A stretch of DNA of 22,729 bases from JAWWBG01 sp033721095 (GTDB taxonomy: Bacteria; Actinomycetota; Nitriliruptoria; Nitriliruptorales; Nitriliruptoraceae). Shown here in pieces: positions 15,202 through 22,321 of this stretch; position 1 is the first letter of the stretch, and every line of letters begins with the position of its first letter. The stretch covers positions 1-22,729 of the forward strand of contig JAWWBG010000012.1 in assembly GCA_033721095.1 (NCBI GenBank). The letters run 5' to 3'. A model generated the notes under the pieces. It was not told where the DNA came from. It searched no databases and saw only the letters and a list, made by a program, of their open reading frames with translations. The position numbers and the translations under genes were made by a program.

Positions 15202-15615
15202 GATCCAGAGCCGACTGGTGGCCCCTTCCGCGCCCGGTGGCGACGCCGCCGTGCCGTCGTCCGGCGCCGGCGATGTCGCCGTTTCAAGGTCGTTGGGCTC
15301 GTCCTCGCCGGACTGGGCGATCTGCTGTTCGGCTTCGACCTGGTTCATGCGCAGCTGGGTGAGGGCCTGGTTGACCTGGTCGACGAGACGTTGGTCAACG
15401 TGCGGTGCCACCTGGTTGGTCACGGATGCGACGACGTCCAACAGCAGCCGTCCGTCACGACGTCCGATCTTGACCTGCGCAGCCGACAGCAACCCCTGGA
15501 TGATGTCGAGGACGACCTCGGTCAGCGGGGCCTCGCGCAATTGTGCGAGCGCCGCCTGCATCTCCTCCTGGGAGGGCTGGCCCGGGGTACCCGGCGGTGG
15601 CGCGTGCTCGCTCAT
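15190..15615 (-). CDS. DUF1844-like protein upstream of infC
   Basis: This is a 141-residue soluble protein of unknown function. The core (about 24-95) contains LREAPLTEVV and GLLSAAQVKIG, then two amphipathic helices and QALTQLRMNQVEAE. It resembles the DUF1844 protein that I recall directly upstream of infC in streptomycetes (short helical protein with a SAAAVKLG-like segment), and the position agrees. The N-terminus is Pro/Gly-rich, and the C-terminal 45 residues are Ser/Ala/Asp/Glu-rich and probably disordered. ATG 15615 follows GGGAGG by 8 nt; a longer start to 15744 falls inside the preceding gene. It lies 17 nt after the small membrane protein. The family assignment is from memory and position. 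Confidence 0.65.
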   Translation of the reverse strand: MSEHAPPPGTPGQPSQEEMQAALAQLREAPLTEVVLDIIQGLLSAAQVKIGRRDGRLLLDVVASVTNQVAPHVDQRLVDQVNQALTQLRMNQVEAEQQIAQSGEDEPNDLETATSPAPDDGTAASPPGAEGATSRLWIPGR

Positions 15616-15632
15616 GTCAGGCGGCCTCCCAC

Positions 15633-15917
15633 TCAGTAATGGGTGTCCTCGGCCGGCTCGTCCTTGACGCCGATGTTCGAGAACGCAAAGACGATCAGCC
15701 CGAACACCGCGGCCACGGCACCGGCGGCGACCAGCCCGTCCCACTCGCCCTCACCGAAGGCCGCGCCGTCCTTCTCGCCGGACCCGTGGTCGGATTCGTC
15801 GGTCATGACCTCGGACTCGTGTGCCGGCTCGCTCTCGTGGGTCTCGGTCGCGACCGACGGTCCGGCGACGAGGGCGAGGGCGAGGGCACCCAGCAGGATC
15901 AGGATGGCACGGCGCAT
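15633..15917 (-). CDS. small exported single-pass membrane protein, unknown function
   Basis: I do not recognise this 94-residue protein. Residues 1-23 form a signal-peptide-like segment (two Arg, then LILLGALALALVAG) with a possible cleavage after SVA (21-23). Residues 24-60 are acidic and His-rich (HESEPAHESE, DESDHGSGEKD), residues 61-83 form a hydrophobic membrane helix, and a short acidic tail ends in His-Tyr. The His/Asp/Glu region could bind metal or be a plain spacer. ATG 15917 follows AAAGGA by about 9 nt, and the upstream extension to 16004 is hisG in another frame. It lies 40 nt after hisG and 17 nt before the DUF1844-like gene, so it is probably co-transcribed with both. Confidence 0.75.
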   Translation of the reverse strand: MRRAILILLGALALALVAGPSVATETHESEPAHESEVMTDESDHGSGEKDGAAFGEGEWDGLVAAGAVAAVFGLIVFAFSNIGVKDEPAEDTHY

Positions 15918-15957
15918 CAGGGAGTCCTTTGGATCGGTCGGGAGGCTACCGGGGTCG

Positions 15958-16833
15958 TCAGGCGACGATCTTGGTGATGGGCAGCTCGAGGATGCCGCTG
16001 GCACCGCGGGCCTTCAGCGCCGGGATCAGCTCGTTCACGCCCCGCTTGTCCGTGACCGTCTCGATCGCGTAGCCGTCCTCGTGGGCCAGCTCGTTGACGG
16101 TCGGCGCCTTGAGGCTCGGCAGCATGGCGAGCACGGCTTCGAGGTCGTCGGCCCCGACGTTGAGCTTGAGCAGCACGCGGCCACGAGCCTCGATGGCGCC
16201 CTTGAGCAGCGTCGTCAGGTCGTCCATCGCTGCGCGCTTGTCGGCGTCCGCGGCCGCCTCCGGGTTCGCGATGAACTCCGTGCGGGAGACCAACAGCTCG
16301 TCGATGATCTTCAGTCCCTGCTTGCGCAACGTGGACCCGGTCTCGGTGACGTCGACGCAGGCGTCGACGATGGTGCCGACCTTGGCCTCCGTGGCGCCGT
16401 AGGAGAGGAAGATCCGGGCGTCGATGCCCTTCTTCTCGAAGAAGCGCCGCGTGATCTCGGGCAGCTCGGTGGAGATCTTGACGCCGTCCGGCAGGTCGTC
16501 GGCCGAGGACCAGTCACGGTCGTTGGGGACGGCCAGCACGACACGGATCGGGTTGGAGGTGGCCTTCGAGTACTCGAGCTCGCTCAGCGAGGTGACCTCG
16601 CTGCCGGTCTCCTCGATCCAGTCACGACCCGTGATGCCAATGTCGAAGAAGCCGTCCTGGACGTAGACCGGGATCTCCTGCGGGCGGAGGATCGCGACCT
16701 CGGCGATTCGCGGATCGTCGATGCGGCCGAAGTAGTCACGCTCGGAGGACCGGTGGAGCTTGAGGTCTGCGTCCTCGAACAGCTGCAACGTGGCTCGCTC
16801 CAGCGAGCCCTTTGGCAAGACGAGCTTCAGCAT
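15958..16833 (-). CDS. hisG: ATP phosphoribosyltransferase, long form
   Basis: HisG condenses ATP with PRPP, the first and feedback-controlled step of histidine synthesis. The 291-residue length and the C-terminal ACT-like domain (about 215-291) mark the long, homohexameric, histidine-inhibited form that needs no HisZ. Visible are PKGSLE (7-12), DIGITGRDWIEE (64-75), and the PRPP-binding motif with DVTETGSTLR (161-170). ATG 16833 follows CAGGAA. It lies 52 nt after ribH. hisE, which commonly neighbours hisG in actinobacteria, is not here, nor is any other his gene. Confidence 0.96.
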   Translation of the reverse strand: MLKLVLPKGSLERATLQLFEDADLKLHRSSERDYFGRIDDPRIAEVAILRPQEIPVYVQDGFFDIGITGRDWIEETGSEVTSLSELEYSKATSNPIRVVLAVPNDRDWSSADDLPDGVKISTELPEITRRFFEKKGIDARIFLSYGATEAKVGTIVDACVDVTETGSTLRKQGLKIIDELLVSRTEFIANPEAAADADKRAAMDDLTTLLKGAIEARGRVLLKLNVGADDLEAVLAMLPSLKAPTVNELAHEDGYAIETVTDKRGVNELIPALKARGASGILELPITKIVA

Positions 16834-16885
16834 TGCGCGATTCCTGTGGCGTGAATGTGGCGACGGCGACCGGGCGCCGAGTCGC

Positions 16886-17359
16886 TCAGAGGTCCTTGAG
16901 GAGGTTGGCCGTCTCGACCGCGGCCATGGCGGCTTCGGCGCCCTTGTTGCCGAGCTTCCCGCCCGACCGTTCGACCGCCTGCTCCCACGTGTCCGTGGTC
17001 AGGACGCCGAAGGCGATCGGGACGCCGGTCTCGCGGGCCAGCGAGCCGGCGGCGGCAGCAGCCTCACCCGCGACGTAGTCGAAGTGGGGTGTGGAGCCAC
17101 GCACGACTGCACCGAGGGCGACGATGGCATCGTGACGGCCACTGCGGGCAAGGCGGGCGAGGACCGCCGTCATCTCGAAGGCGCCCGGGACCCACACGAC
17201 CTCGATGTCGCTGCGTTGGCACCCGTGGCGGAGGAGCGTGTCGAGGGCGCCCTCGACGAGCTTGCTGACGACGGTCTCGTTGAACCGTGCGGCCACGACG
17301 GCCAGGCGCAGCCCACCGGCGTCGAGACGCCCGATGTGCACGCGCACGTCATCGGTCAT
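16886..17359 (-). CDS. ribH: 6,7-dimethyl-8-ribityllumazine synthase
   Basis: RibH condenses the pyrimidine from the RibD branch with 3,4-dihydroxy-2-butanone 4-phosphate to form lumazine, the substrate of riboflavin synthase. The 157-residue protein shows ARFNE (24-28), VPGAFE (57-62), GAVVRGSTPHFDYV (83-96) with catalytic H92, and GNKGAEAA near the C-terminus. It is likely to form a pentamer or 60-mer capsid. ATG 17359 overlaps the ribE stop (ATGA). The gene for the butanone phosphate supplier (RibB/RibBA), commonly between ribE and ribH in actinobacteria, is missing here. Confidence 0.97.
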   Translation of the reverse strand: MTDDVRVHIGRLDAGGLRLAVVAARFNETVVSKLVEGALDTLLRHGCQRSDIEVVWVPGAFEMTAVLARLARSGRHDAIVALGAVVRGSTPHFDYVAGEAAAAAGSLARETGVPIAFGVLTTDTWEQAVERSGGKLGNKGAEAAMAAVETANLLKDL

Positions 17360-18006
17360 GCGGGCTGGTCCTTCGGGGAAGGCTCGTGAGGGTACGGGGT
17401 GTCGGTTCCGGCAGCGAGCAGCCGTTCGACGTACTTGGCGATGACGTCCACCTCGAGGTTGACCCGATCTCCCGGGGCGAGGTCACCAAGGGTCGTGGCC
17501 TCGAGGGTGTGCGGGATGAGCCCCACCCGGAACGAGGGACCCGCTGGCCCACCGTCGACGTCGATGACGGTCAGGCTGGCTCCCTGGACGGTGATCGAGC
17601 CCTTGGCCACGAGGTATCTCGCCAGCCACGGGGGCACGCTGATCCGCACGTGCGTGGTGCCCGGCTGGTCGACCCGCTCGAGGACCGTTCCCACGCCGTC
17701 GACATGGCCCTGGACGAGGTGTCCGCCCAGCCGCTCCCCCGCCTGCATGGCTCGTTCCAGGTTCACCACGCCGTTGACCTCGAGGTCGCCGAGGGCGGTT
17801 GCGTGCAGTGTTTCCGCCATGAGGTCCGCTGCGAAGCCGTCGTCGGTGAAGTCGGACACGGTGAGGCAGCACCCGTCGACCGCGATCGAGTCTCCCAGGG
17901 AGGCATCCTCGAGGACGGTGGTGCAGGCGAGTTCGAGTCGGGCCCAGTCGCCCTGTCGCTCCAGCGCCATCACCCGACCGACCTCCTCGATGATTCCGGT
18001 GAACAT
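17356..18006 (-). CDS. ribE: riboflavin synthase alpha chain
   Basis: The enzyme dismutates two lumazine molecules to riboflavin and the pyrimidine precursor. The 216-residue protein begins with the family hallmark MFTGIIEEVG and contains two repeated lumazine-binding barrels (about 1-95 and 96-190), the second beginning near GGHLVQGHVDGVG. The start ATG shares its A with the ribD stop (TGATG), and its stop overlaps ribH. A longer ORF start at 18303 lies in ribD read in another frame. Confidence 0.96.
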   Translation of the reverse strand: MFTGIIEEVGRVMALERQGDWARLELACTTVLEDASLGDSIAVDGCCLTVSDFTDDGFAADLMAETLHATALGDLEVNGVVNLERAMQAGERLGGHLVQGHVDGVGTVLERVDQPGTTHVRISVPPWLARYLVAKGSITVQGASLTVIDVDGGPAGPSFRVGLIPHTLEATTLGDLAPGDRVNLEVDVIAKYVERLLAAGTDTPYPHEPSPKDQPA

Positions 18007-19046
18007 CACGTGTCCCTGGGTCGAAGGATGGTCTCGGCGTCGACGCCGAGCGGTCGGGTGCGCACATGGTGCCACTCGTGGCCAGCGAGGGGCTCCGGGA
18101 GCGCAGCCGGCCCGATCCCCGGTGCCTGGTGGAGGATCACCTCGTCCACAACGCCGGCCGCGCACAGTGCCGCGGCCAGTCTCGCGCCGGGCTCGGCGAG
18201 GACGTGCTGGATGCCGTGTGCGGCGATCGCGGCCAGGGCGGCGTCGAGCTCTGGGTCGGTCAGGACGACCTCGGCGCCAGCCTGTCCGAGCTCGCTGCGC
18301 CATGCCGGATCAGAGTTGGCAGTGGTGACGATGATCGCGCCCGGACGAACGACGCGCGCCGTGCTCGCCGTCCGTCCGCGACGGTCGAGCACGATGGGAC
18401 GCGGCTGACCGCGCACGAGCGGGGCATCCCGGACATCCAACATGGGGTCGTCGGCCAGCACGGTCCCTGATCCGACCAGGACGGCATCTGCCGTCGCACG
18501 GAGTCGGTGCACCTCGATCCGGGCCTCGGGACCGGTGATCCAGCGTTCGTCGGCGACGAGGTCGCCGGCATGCGTCACGGCCAGCTTCAACGTCACCCAC
18601 GGCCGCCCGTCGGTGACCGCCGTGACAAATCGCTCGTTCTGACGCCGCACCCAGTGCTCCCATGGCCAGAACTCGACGGCGACGCCTCGGTCGGCGAGAT
18701 GCTGGGCGCCGCCACTGGCTGCGGCGTTCGGATCCGTCGCGGCGATGACCACCTTCGCGATCCCGGCCGCGACCAGCGCCTGCGAGCACGGACCGGTGCG
18801 CCCGACATGGTTGCACGGCTCGAGGGTGACCCAGGCCGTCGCACCTCGGGCGGCCTCGCCCGCCTGGCGCAACGCGACGATCTCGGCGTGATCGCCACCA
18901 GCGGACTGCGTCCAGCCCTCCCCCACGACCACGTCGTCGCGCTCGATCACGCAGCCGACGAACGGGTTGGGGTTCGTGCGATCCCGACCCCGTTCCGCCA
19001 GGACCCATGCCCGTGCCATGTGGCGGCCCGGTCGGTTGTCGCTCAT
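18006..19046 (-). CDS. ribD: bifunctional riboflavin deaminase / reductase
   Basis: RibD carries out two successive steps on the pyrimidine branch: deamination, then NADPH-dependent reduction of the ribosyl side chain. The 346-residue protein has an N-terminal zinc deaminase domain (about 1-145) with HAE (53-55) and LEPCNHVGRTGPC (75-87), where C78 and C87 complete the zinc site. The C-terminal reductase domain (about 148-346) has KLAVTHAGD and VGSGTVLADDP segments. ATG 19046 overlaps the stop of the GGDEF regulator (ATGA), which decides it over a start at 19085. No FMN riboswitch was recognised upstream of the rib genes. Confidence 0.95.
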   Translation of the reverse strand: MSDNRPGRHMARAWVLAERGRDRTNPNPFVGCVIERDDVVVGEGWTQSAGGDHAEIVALRQAGEAARGATAWVTLEPCNHVGRTGPCSQALVAAGIAKVVIAATDPNAAASGGAQHLADRGVAVEFWPWEHWVRRQNERFVTAVTDGRPWVTLKLAVTHAGDLVADERWITGPEARIEVHRLRATADAVLVGSGTVLADDPMLDVRDAPLVRGQPRPIVLDRRGRTASTARVVRPGAIIVTTANSDPAWRSELGQAGAEVVLTDPELDAALAAIAAHGIQHVLAEPGARLAAALCAAGVVDEVILHQAPGIGPAALPEPLAGHEWHHVRTRPLGVDAETILRPRDT

Positions 19047-19990
19047 TCGGCGACGGCCGGGCGTGTCCTGCGGTCGATCGCCCACGTGGACCGGCCGCCG
19101 TCGACGATCCCCTTCGCGAATCGCTTCATCTCGGTGGCCAGCTCGACCAGCTGCCCGGGGTGGGCGATCGGGCCGAGCGCGGTGCTCGTGACACCGACGG
19201 AGATCGACAGGAGGCCGAACTCGCGCTCGACGCCCGGGCGGTCAACGGTGACGATGCGCCCCGCTTCCCGATCCGCCTTGTCGTACAGGCTGGGTGTGAG
19301 CTCGTCGATGCCGTGGGCGATCTGCTTGGCAATGGTCTCGGCGACGTCGAGGCCACAGAAGATCACGAAGTCATCGCCGCCGACGTGGCCGACGAAGTTT
19401 CCCTCGCCGTGTGCCGTCGCGGTTTCCACGATGAGACTGGCGCAACGTCGAATGGCCGCGTCCCCACGGAGGAAGCCGTAGTGGTCGTTGAATGCCTTGA
19501 AGTTGTTGAGGTCTGCGTAGAGCAACGCGAAGTCGCCGCCGCTCTCGATCCGTCGAACCAGCTCCCCGTGGATCCTCGGATTGCCGGGAAGCCCGGTCAA
19601 GGGAGACAGCGAGCGCATCTCGGTGCTCCGCTTGAGCATCGCCGAGATCCGAGCATGCAGCTCGTTGGTGTCGAACGGCTTGGTGACGTAGTCGTCGGCA
19701 CCGGCCATGAGGCCGGCCACCTTGTCGTCGGGCGTGGAGCGGGCGGTGACCAGGATGACGGGCAGGTGGCTGGTGCGCGCATCCGCCCGCAGGCGTCGCA
19801 GCGCCTCGACGCCGTCGACCTCCGGCATCATGACATCCATGAGGATCAGGTCGGGTGGGTCGGCCAGCGCTTCGAGCACGCCGTGCTCACCGTTCTCGGC
19901 TTCCGTGGCGTCATAACCGTGCAACTCGAGACTGATTCGAAGGAACGTCCGGATGTCCGGATCGTCGTCGACGACGAGCACGCGGGTCAT
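19043..19990 (-). CDS. response regulator with GGDEF-type domain
   Basis: The 315-residue protein joins a complete receiver (1-120) to a GGDEF domain (about 125-305). In the receiver, D8/D9, phospho-acceptor D52 (LMDVMMPE), T82 and K104 (TKPF) are present. The GGDEF domain has LTGLPGN (131-137), metal-site D160, NDHYGF (168-173) and a signature reading GGDDF (204-208) instead of GGDEF. No RxxD inhibitory site precedes it. I recall GHxGGDDF-type domains in a variant subgroup whose diguanylate cyclase activity is uncertain, so it may make c-di-GMP, bind GTP, or be inactive. ATG 19990 overlaps the rpe stop and its stop overlaps ribD, so it is embedded in the riboflavin operon. Confidence 0.93.
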   Translation of the reverse strand: MTRVLVVDDDPDIRTFLRISLELHGYDATEAENGEHGVLEALADPPDLILMDVMMPEVDGVEALRRLRADARTSHLPVILVTARSTPDDKVAGLMAGADDYVTKPFDTNELHARISAMLKRSTEMRSLSPLTGLPGNPRIHGELVRRIESGGDFALLYADLNNFKAFNDHYGFLRGDAAIRRCASLIVETATAHGEGNFVGHVGGDDFVIFCGLDVAETIAKQIAHGIDELTPSLYDKADREAGRIVTVDRPGVEREFGLLSISVGVTSTALGPIAHPGQLVELATEMKRFAKGIVDGGRSTWAIDRRTRPAVAE

Positions 19991-20661
19991 GCGGCATCAG
20001 CGGCGGCCAGGATCTCCTTGACCGCGCGCTGGCGATCGGGCTGGTTGAACACGGCCGACCCGGCCACGAACGTGTCTGCACCGGCTGCGACGGTCGCCCC
20101 GACGGTGTCCGGCGTGATGCCGCCGTCGACCTCGATGCGAAACGATGCGTTGTTGTCGTCGCGCCATTCCCGAGCCGCGGCGATCTTGTCGACCATCTCC
20201 GGCATGAAGGCCTGCCCGCCGAACCCGGGTTCGACCGTCATGATGAGCAGCATGTCGATCGTCGCCAGGTGGTCGACAACGAGGTCGAGACCCTGCCGCG
20301 GCTTCACGGCCATCCCAACCTCGGCGCCGTCCTCGTGCAGCCGCGACACCAGGGCCGCCGCGTCCGCGGACGTCTCGGGGTGGAAGGTGACTGAATCTGC
20401 CCCTGCCGCAACGAACTGGGGGGCGTAGGTGTCGGGGTCCTCGATCATCAGGTGCGCGTCGATGAACAGGTCCGTGGCCTTCCGGATCCACTTCACGACC
20501 GGCGGACCGATGGTCAGGTTCGGCACGTAGTGGCCGTCCATCACATCCACGTGGACCATCGGCACGACTGGCGCGATCTCCGCGATCTCGTCGGCGAGCC
20601 GCGCGAAATCGGCCGAAAGGATCGATGGAGCGACGCGCAGGGGATCGGACGTGGTGGGCAC
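19987..20661 (-). CDS. rpe: ribulose-phosphate 3-epimerase
   Basis: Rpe interconverts ribulose 5-phosphate and xylulose 5-phosphate; ribulose 5-phosphate is also the precursor for the butanone-phosphate branch of riboflavin synthesis, which explains the rib neighbourhood. The 224-residue TIM barrel shows VAPSILSADF (10-19), metal ligands in HVDVMDGHYVPNLTIG (37-52), H70 in DAHLMIEDP, and TVEPGFGGQAFM. GTG 20661 gives the normal N-terminus and is preceded by GGGAAG; an upstream start at 20733 adds unconserved sequence. It opens the rpe-regulator-ribDEH run, 114 nt after fmt. Confidence 0.95.
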   Translation of the reverse strand: MPTTSDPLRVAPSILSADFARLADEIAEIAPVVPMVHVDVMDGHYVPNLTIGPPVVKWIRKATDLFIDAHLMIEDPDTYAPQFVAAGADSVTFHPETSADAAALVSRLHEDGAEVGMAVKPRQGLDLVVDHLATIDMLLIMTVEPGFGGQAFMPEMVDKIAAAREWRDDNNASFRIEVDGGITPDTVGATVAAGADTFVAGSAVFNQPDRQRAVKEILAAADAA

Positions 20662-20715
20662 GCGACAGCTTCCCGTCAACTGTGAGGATCGTAACCCTGC
20701 CGGCCTGCTGACCCC

Positions 20716-20754
20716 CGGGACGAGGGGGGCCACGTCATCGGGACGAGCGGGGCC
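20716..20754. repeat. tandem 16-bp direct repeat upstream of rpe
   Basis: The plus strand carries CGGGACGAGGGGGGCC at 20716-20731 and CGGGACGAGCGGGGCC at 20739-20754, 15 of 16 bases identical, with a 23-bp period (about two helical turns). It lies in the 114-nt fmt-rpe gap, upstream of a -10-like TACGAT (minus strand 20693-20688). It may be a paired activator or repressor site. No known motif is recognised. Confidence 0.45.
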
Positions 20755-20775
20755 AGGACGCCGACCGATCGGACG

Positions 20776-21717
20776 TCAACTCGTGGTTCCGAAGGCCTCC
20801 CCCCGCTCGAGCCGACGGCCATTGGCAAAATCTCGACCTGACATTCGTCCCCTGCCGGCCGGCTGGACGGCCTCGAGTCGGACGCCACCGCTCCCGCAGG
20901 CGACCACCGGACCCTCATCGGTCAACTCGACGATGGTTCCGGGTTCCCCGGCGGCCGCAATGGGATGGGCCCCGAAGACCTTGATCGACTCACCGCGAAA
21001 TTGGGTGTGTGCCCCCGGACGCGGGTCAGCGCTCCGGCACAACCGATCGATCTCGAGGCCCGCTCGTGACCAGTCGATGGCCACGTCCGCGAGTGTCACC
21101 TTGGGGGCCAACGTGGCACCGTCCGTCGGCTGGGGCACCCCCTCCTCGCCGTTCGCGCGGGCGCGCAGCGCATCGGCCAGGACCGGTGTGCCCAGATCCG
21201 TCAACCGCTCCAGCAGCGAGCCGGCCGTCTCGCGCGGCTCGATCGCCGTGCTGGCCGCGCGCAGGATGGGGCCGGTGTCCATCCCCTCGTCGAGGAGGAA
21301 CGCGGTCACCCCGGTCGTCGCGTCACCAGCCCGAATGGCGTGCTGGACGGGAGCGGCACCCCGCCAACGAGGCAGCAGCGAGAAGTGCAGGTTCACGAAC
21401 CCCAGGTTGGTGGCTGCCAGCATGGGCGCGGCCAGCAGGGAGCCGTACGCGACCACGGCCGCCATGTCCAGGCCCGCCGCTCGGACATCGTCGACGGCCT
21501 CCGACGCCCGGTCGGGCTGAAGGACGGGCACGCCGAGTTCCTGCGCCGTCGCCTTGACGGGACCTGGCCGTGACCTGCGACCCCGACCGGCGGGGCGATC
21601 CGGATTGGTGACGACGAGGGCAACCTCGAAACGGCCATCGGTCGCCAGTGCTTGCAGACACGTGGCCGCGACGTCCGGCGTACCGAAGAACCCGATGCGA
21701 ACCGGGCCGTCGTTCAC
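20776..21717 (-). CDS. fmt: methionyl-tRNA formyltransferase
   Basis: Fmt formylates initiator Met-tRNA using 10-formyltetrahydrofolate. The 313-residue protein has an N-terminal Rossmann-type formyltransferase domain (1-190) with FGTPD (11-15), the folate/catalytic segment NLHFSLLPRWRGAAP (109-123) carrying N109 and H111, and D147 in DEGMDTGP. The C-terminal tRNA-binding barrel spans about 205-313. GTG 21717 overlaps the def stop (GTGA) and gives the expected N-terminus, so the extension to 21867, which reads def in another frame, was rejected. rsmB, which often follows fmt in actinobacteria, is absent. Confidence 0.95.
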   Translation of the reverse strand: MNDGPVRIGFFGTPDVAATCLQALATDGRFEVALVVTNPDRPAGRGRRSRPGPVKATAQELGVPVLQPDRASEAVDDVRAAGLDMAAVVAYGSLLAAPMLAATNLGFVNLHFSLLPRWRGAAPVQHAIRAGDATTGVTAFLLDEGMDTGPILRAASTAIEPRETAGSLLERLTDLGTPVLADALRARANGEEGVPQPTDGATLAPKVTLADVAIDWSRAGLEIDRLCRSADPRPGAHTQFRGESIKVFGAHPIAAAGEPGTIVELTDEGPVVACGSGGVRLEAVQPAGRGRMSGRDFANGRRLERGEAFGTTS

Positions 21718-22250
21718 TGTCGGCCCAACAGCAGGCTTCCGGGCTCGGGCCCGTCGCCGCTTCCCTCGCGCATCTGCCGAATCTCGCGCATCGCCGCCTT
21801 GCGATCGTGCTTGGCCAGGTGGTCGATGAAGAGAATGCCGTTGAGGTGATCCATCTCGTGGAGCCACACACGGACGTCGAAGTCCTCGAGGTCGGTCGTG
21901 TGCTCCTCGCCATGGAGGTCGACGTGCTCGATGCGGGCACGCAGGGGCCGCTCCACCGGATAGAACAAACCGGGGAAGGAGAGGCAGCCCTCGTCGTCGG
22001 ACACCAGCTCTTCCGAGGCGTCGACGAGCCGCGGATTGACGACGGCGCCGTGCTCCTCGTCCACCTCCCAGGTGAACAGGCGCTTGAGGATCCCGACCTG
22101 CGGAGCGGCCAGCCCCACCCCGTTGGCTTCGCGCATGGTCGCAAGCATGTCATCCGCGAGACGTTCGAGGGCCTCGTCGAAGTCGGTGACCGGCCGTGCA
22201 CGCTGGCGCAGGACCGGATCACCGAAGAGGCGGATGTCGAGGATGGACAC
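21714..22250 (-). CDS. def: peptide deformylase
   Basis: Def removes the N-formyl group from new proteins, the counterpart of Fmt next to it. The 178-residue metalloenzyme has all three motifs: GVGLAAPQVG (44-53), EGCLSFP (87-93) with metal ligand C89, and HEMDHLNG (131-138) with ligands H131 and H135 and catalytic E132. The start is GTG 22250; the upstream ribosome-binding site is poor. It lies 71 nt after priA, and its stop overlaps the fmt start, so the def-fmt pair is translationally coupled. Confidence 0.96.
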   Translation of the reverse strand: MSILDIRLFGDPVLRQRARPVTDFDEALERLADDMLATMREANGVGLAAPQVGILKRLFTWEVDEEHGAVVNPRLVDASEELVSDDEGCLSFPGLFYPVERPLRARIEHVDLHGEEHTTDLEDFDVRVWLHEMDHLNGILFIDHLAKHDRKAAMREIRQMREGSGDGPEPGSLLLGRQ

Positions 22251-22321
22251 GTGCTGCCGACCGACGGGTGCTCGCGCGGCAGGGTACGAAACGGCGTCGG
22301 CCGCTCGGAGCCCGCCACGAG

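Noticed and set aside
19007..20428. Plus-strand ORF (473 codons) opposite rpe and the GGDEF regulator
   Set aside because: Antisense shadow of well-supported genes.
19047..20775. FMN riboswitch in front of the riboflavin genes
   Set aside because: ribD directly overlaps the upstream regulator gene, and the 114-nt gap before rpe has no recognisable FMN-box consensus.
21323..22318. Minus-strand 331-codon ORF overlapping def in another frame
   Set aside because: Def has all catalytic motifs in its own frame; this ORF is Ser/Arg-rich out-of-frame sequence.
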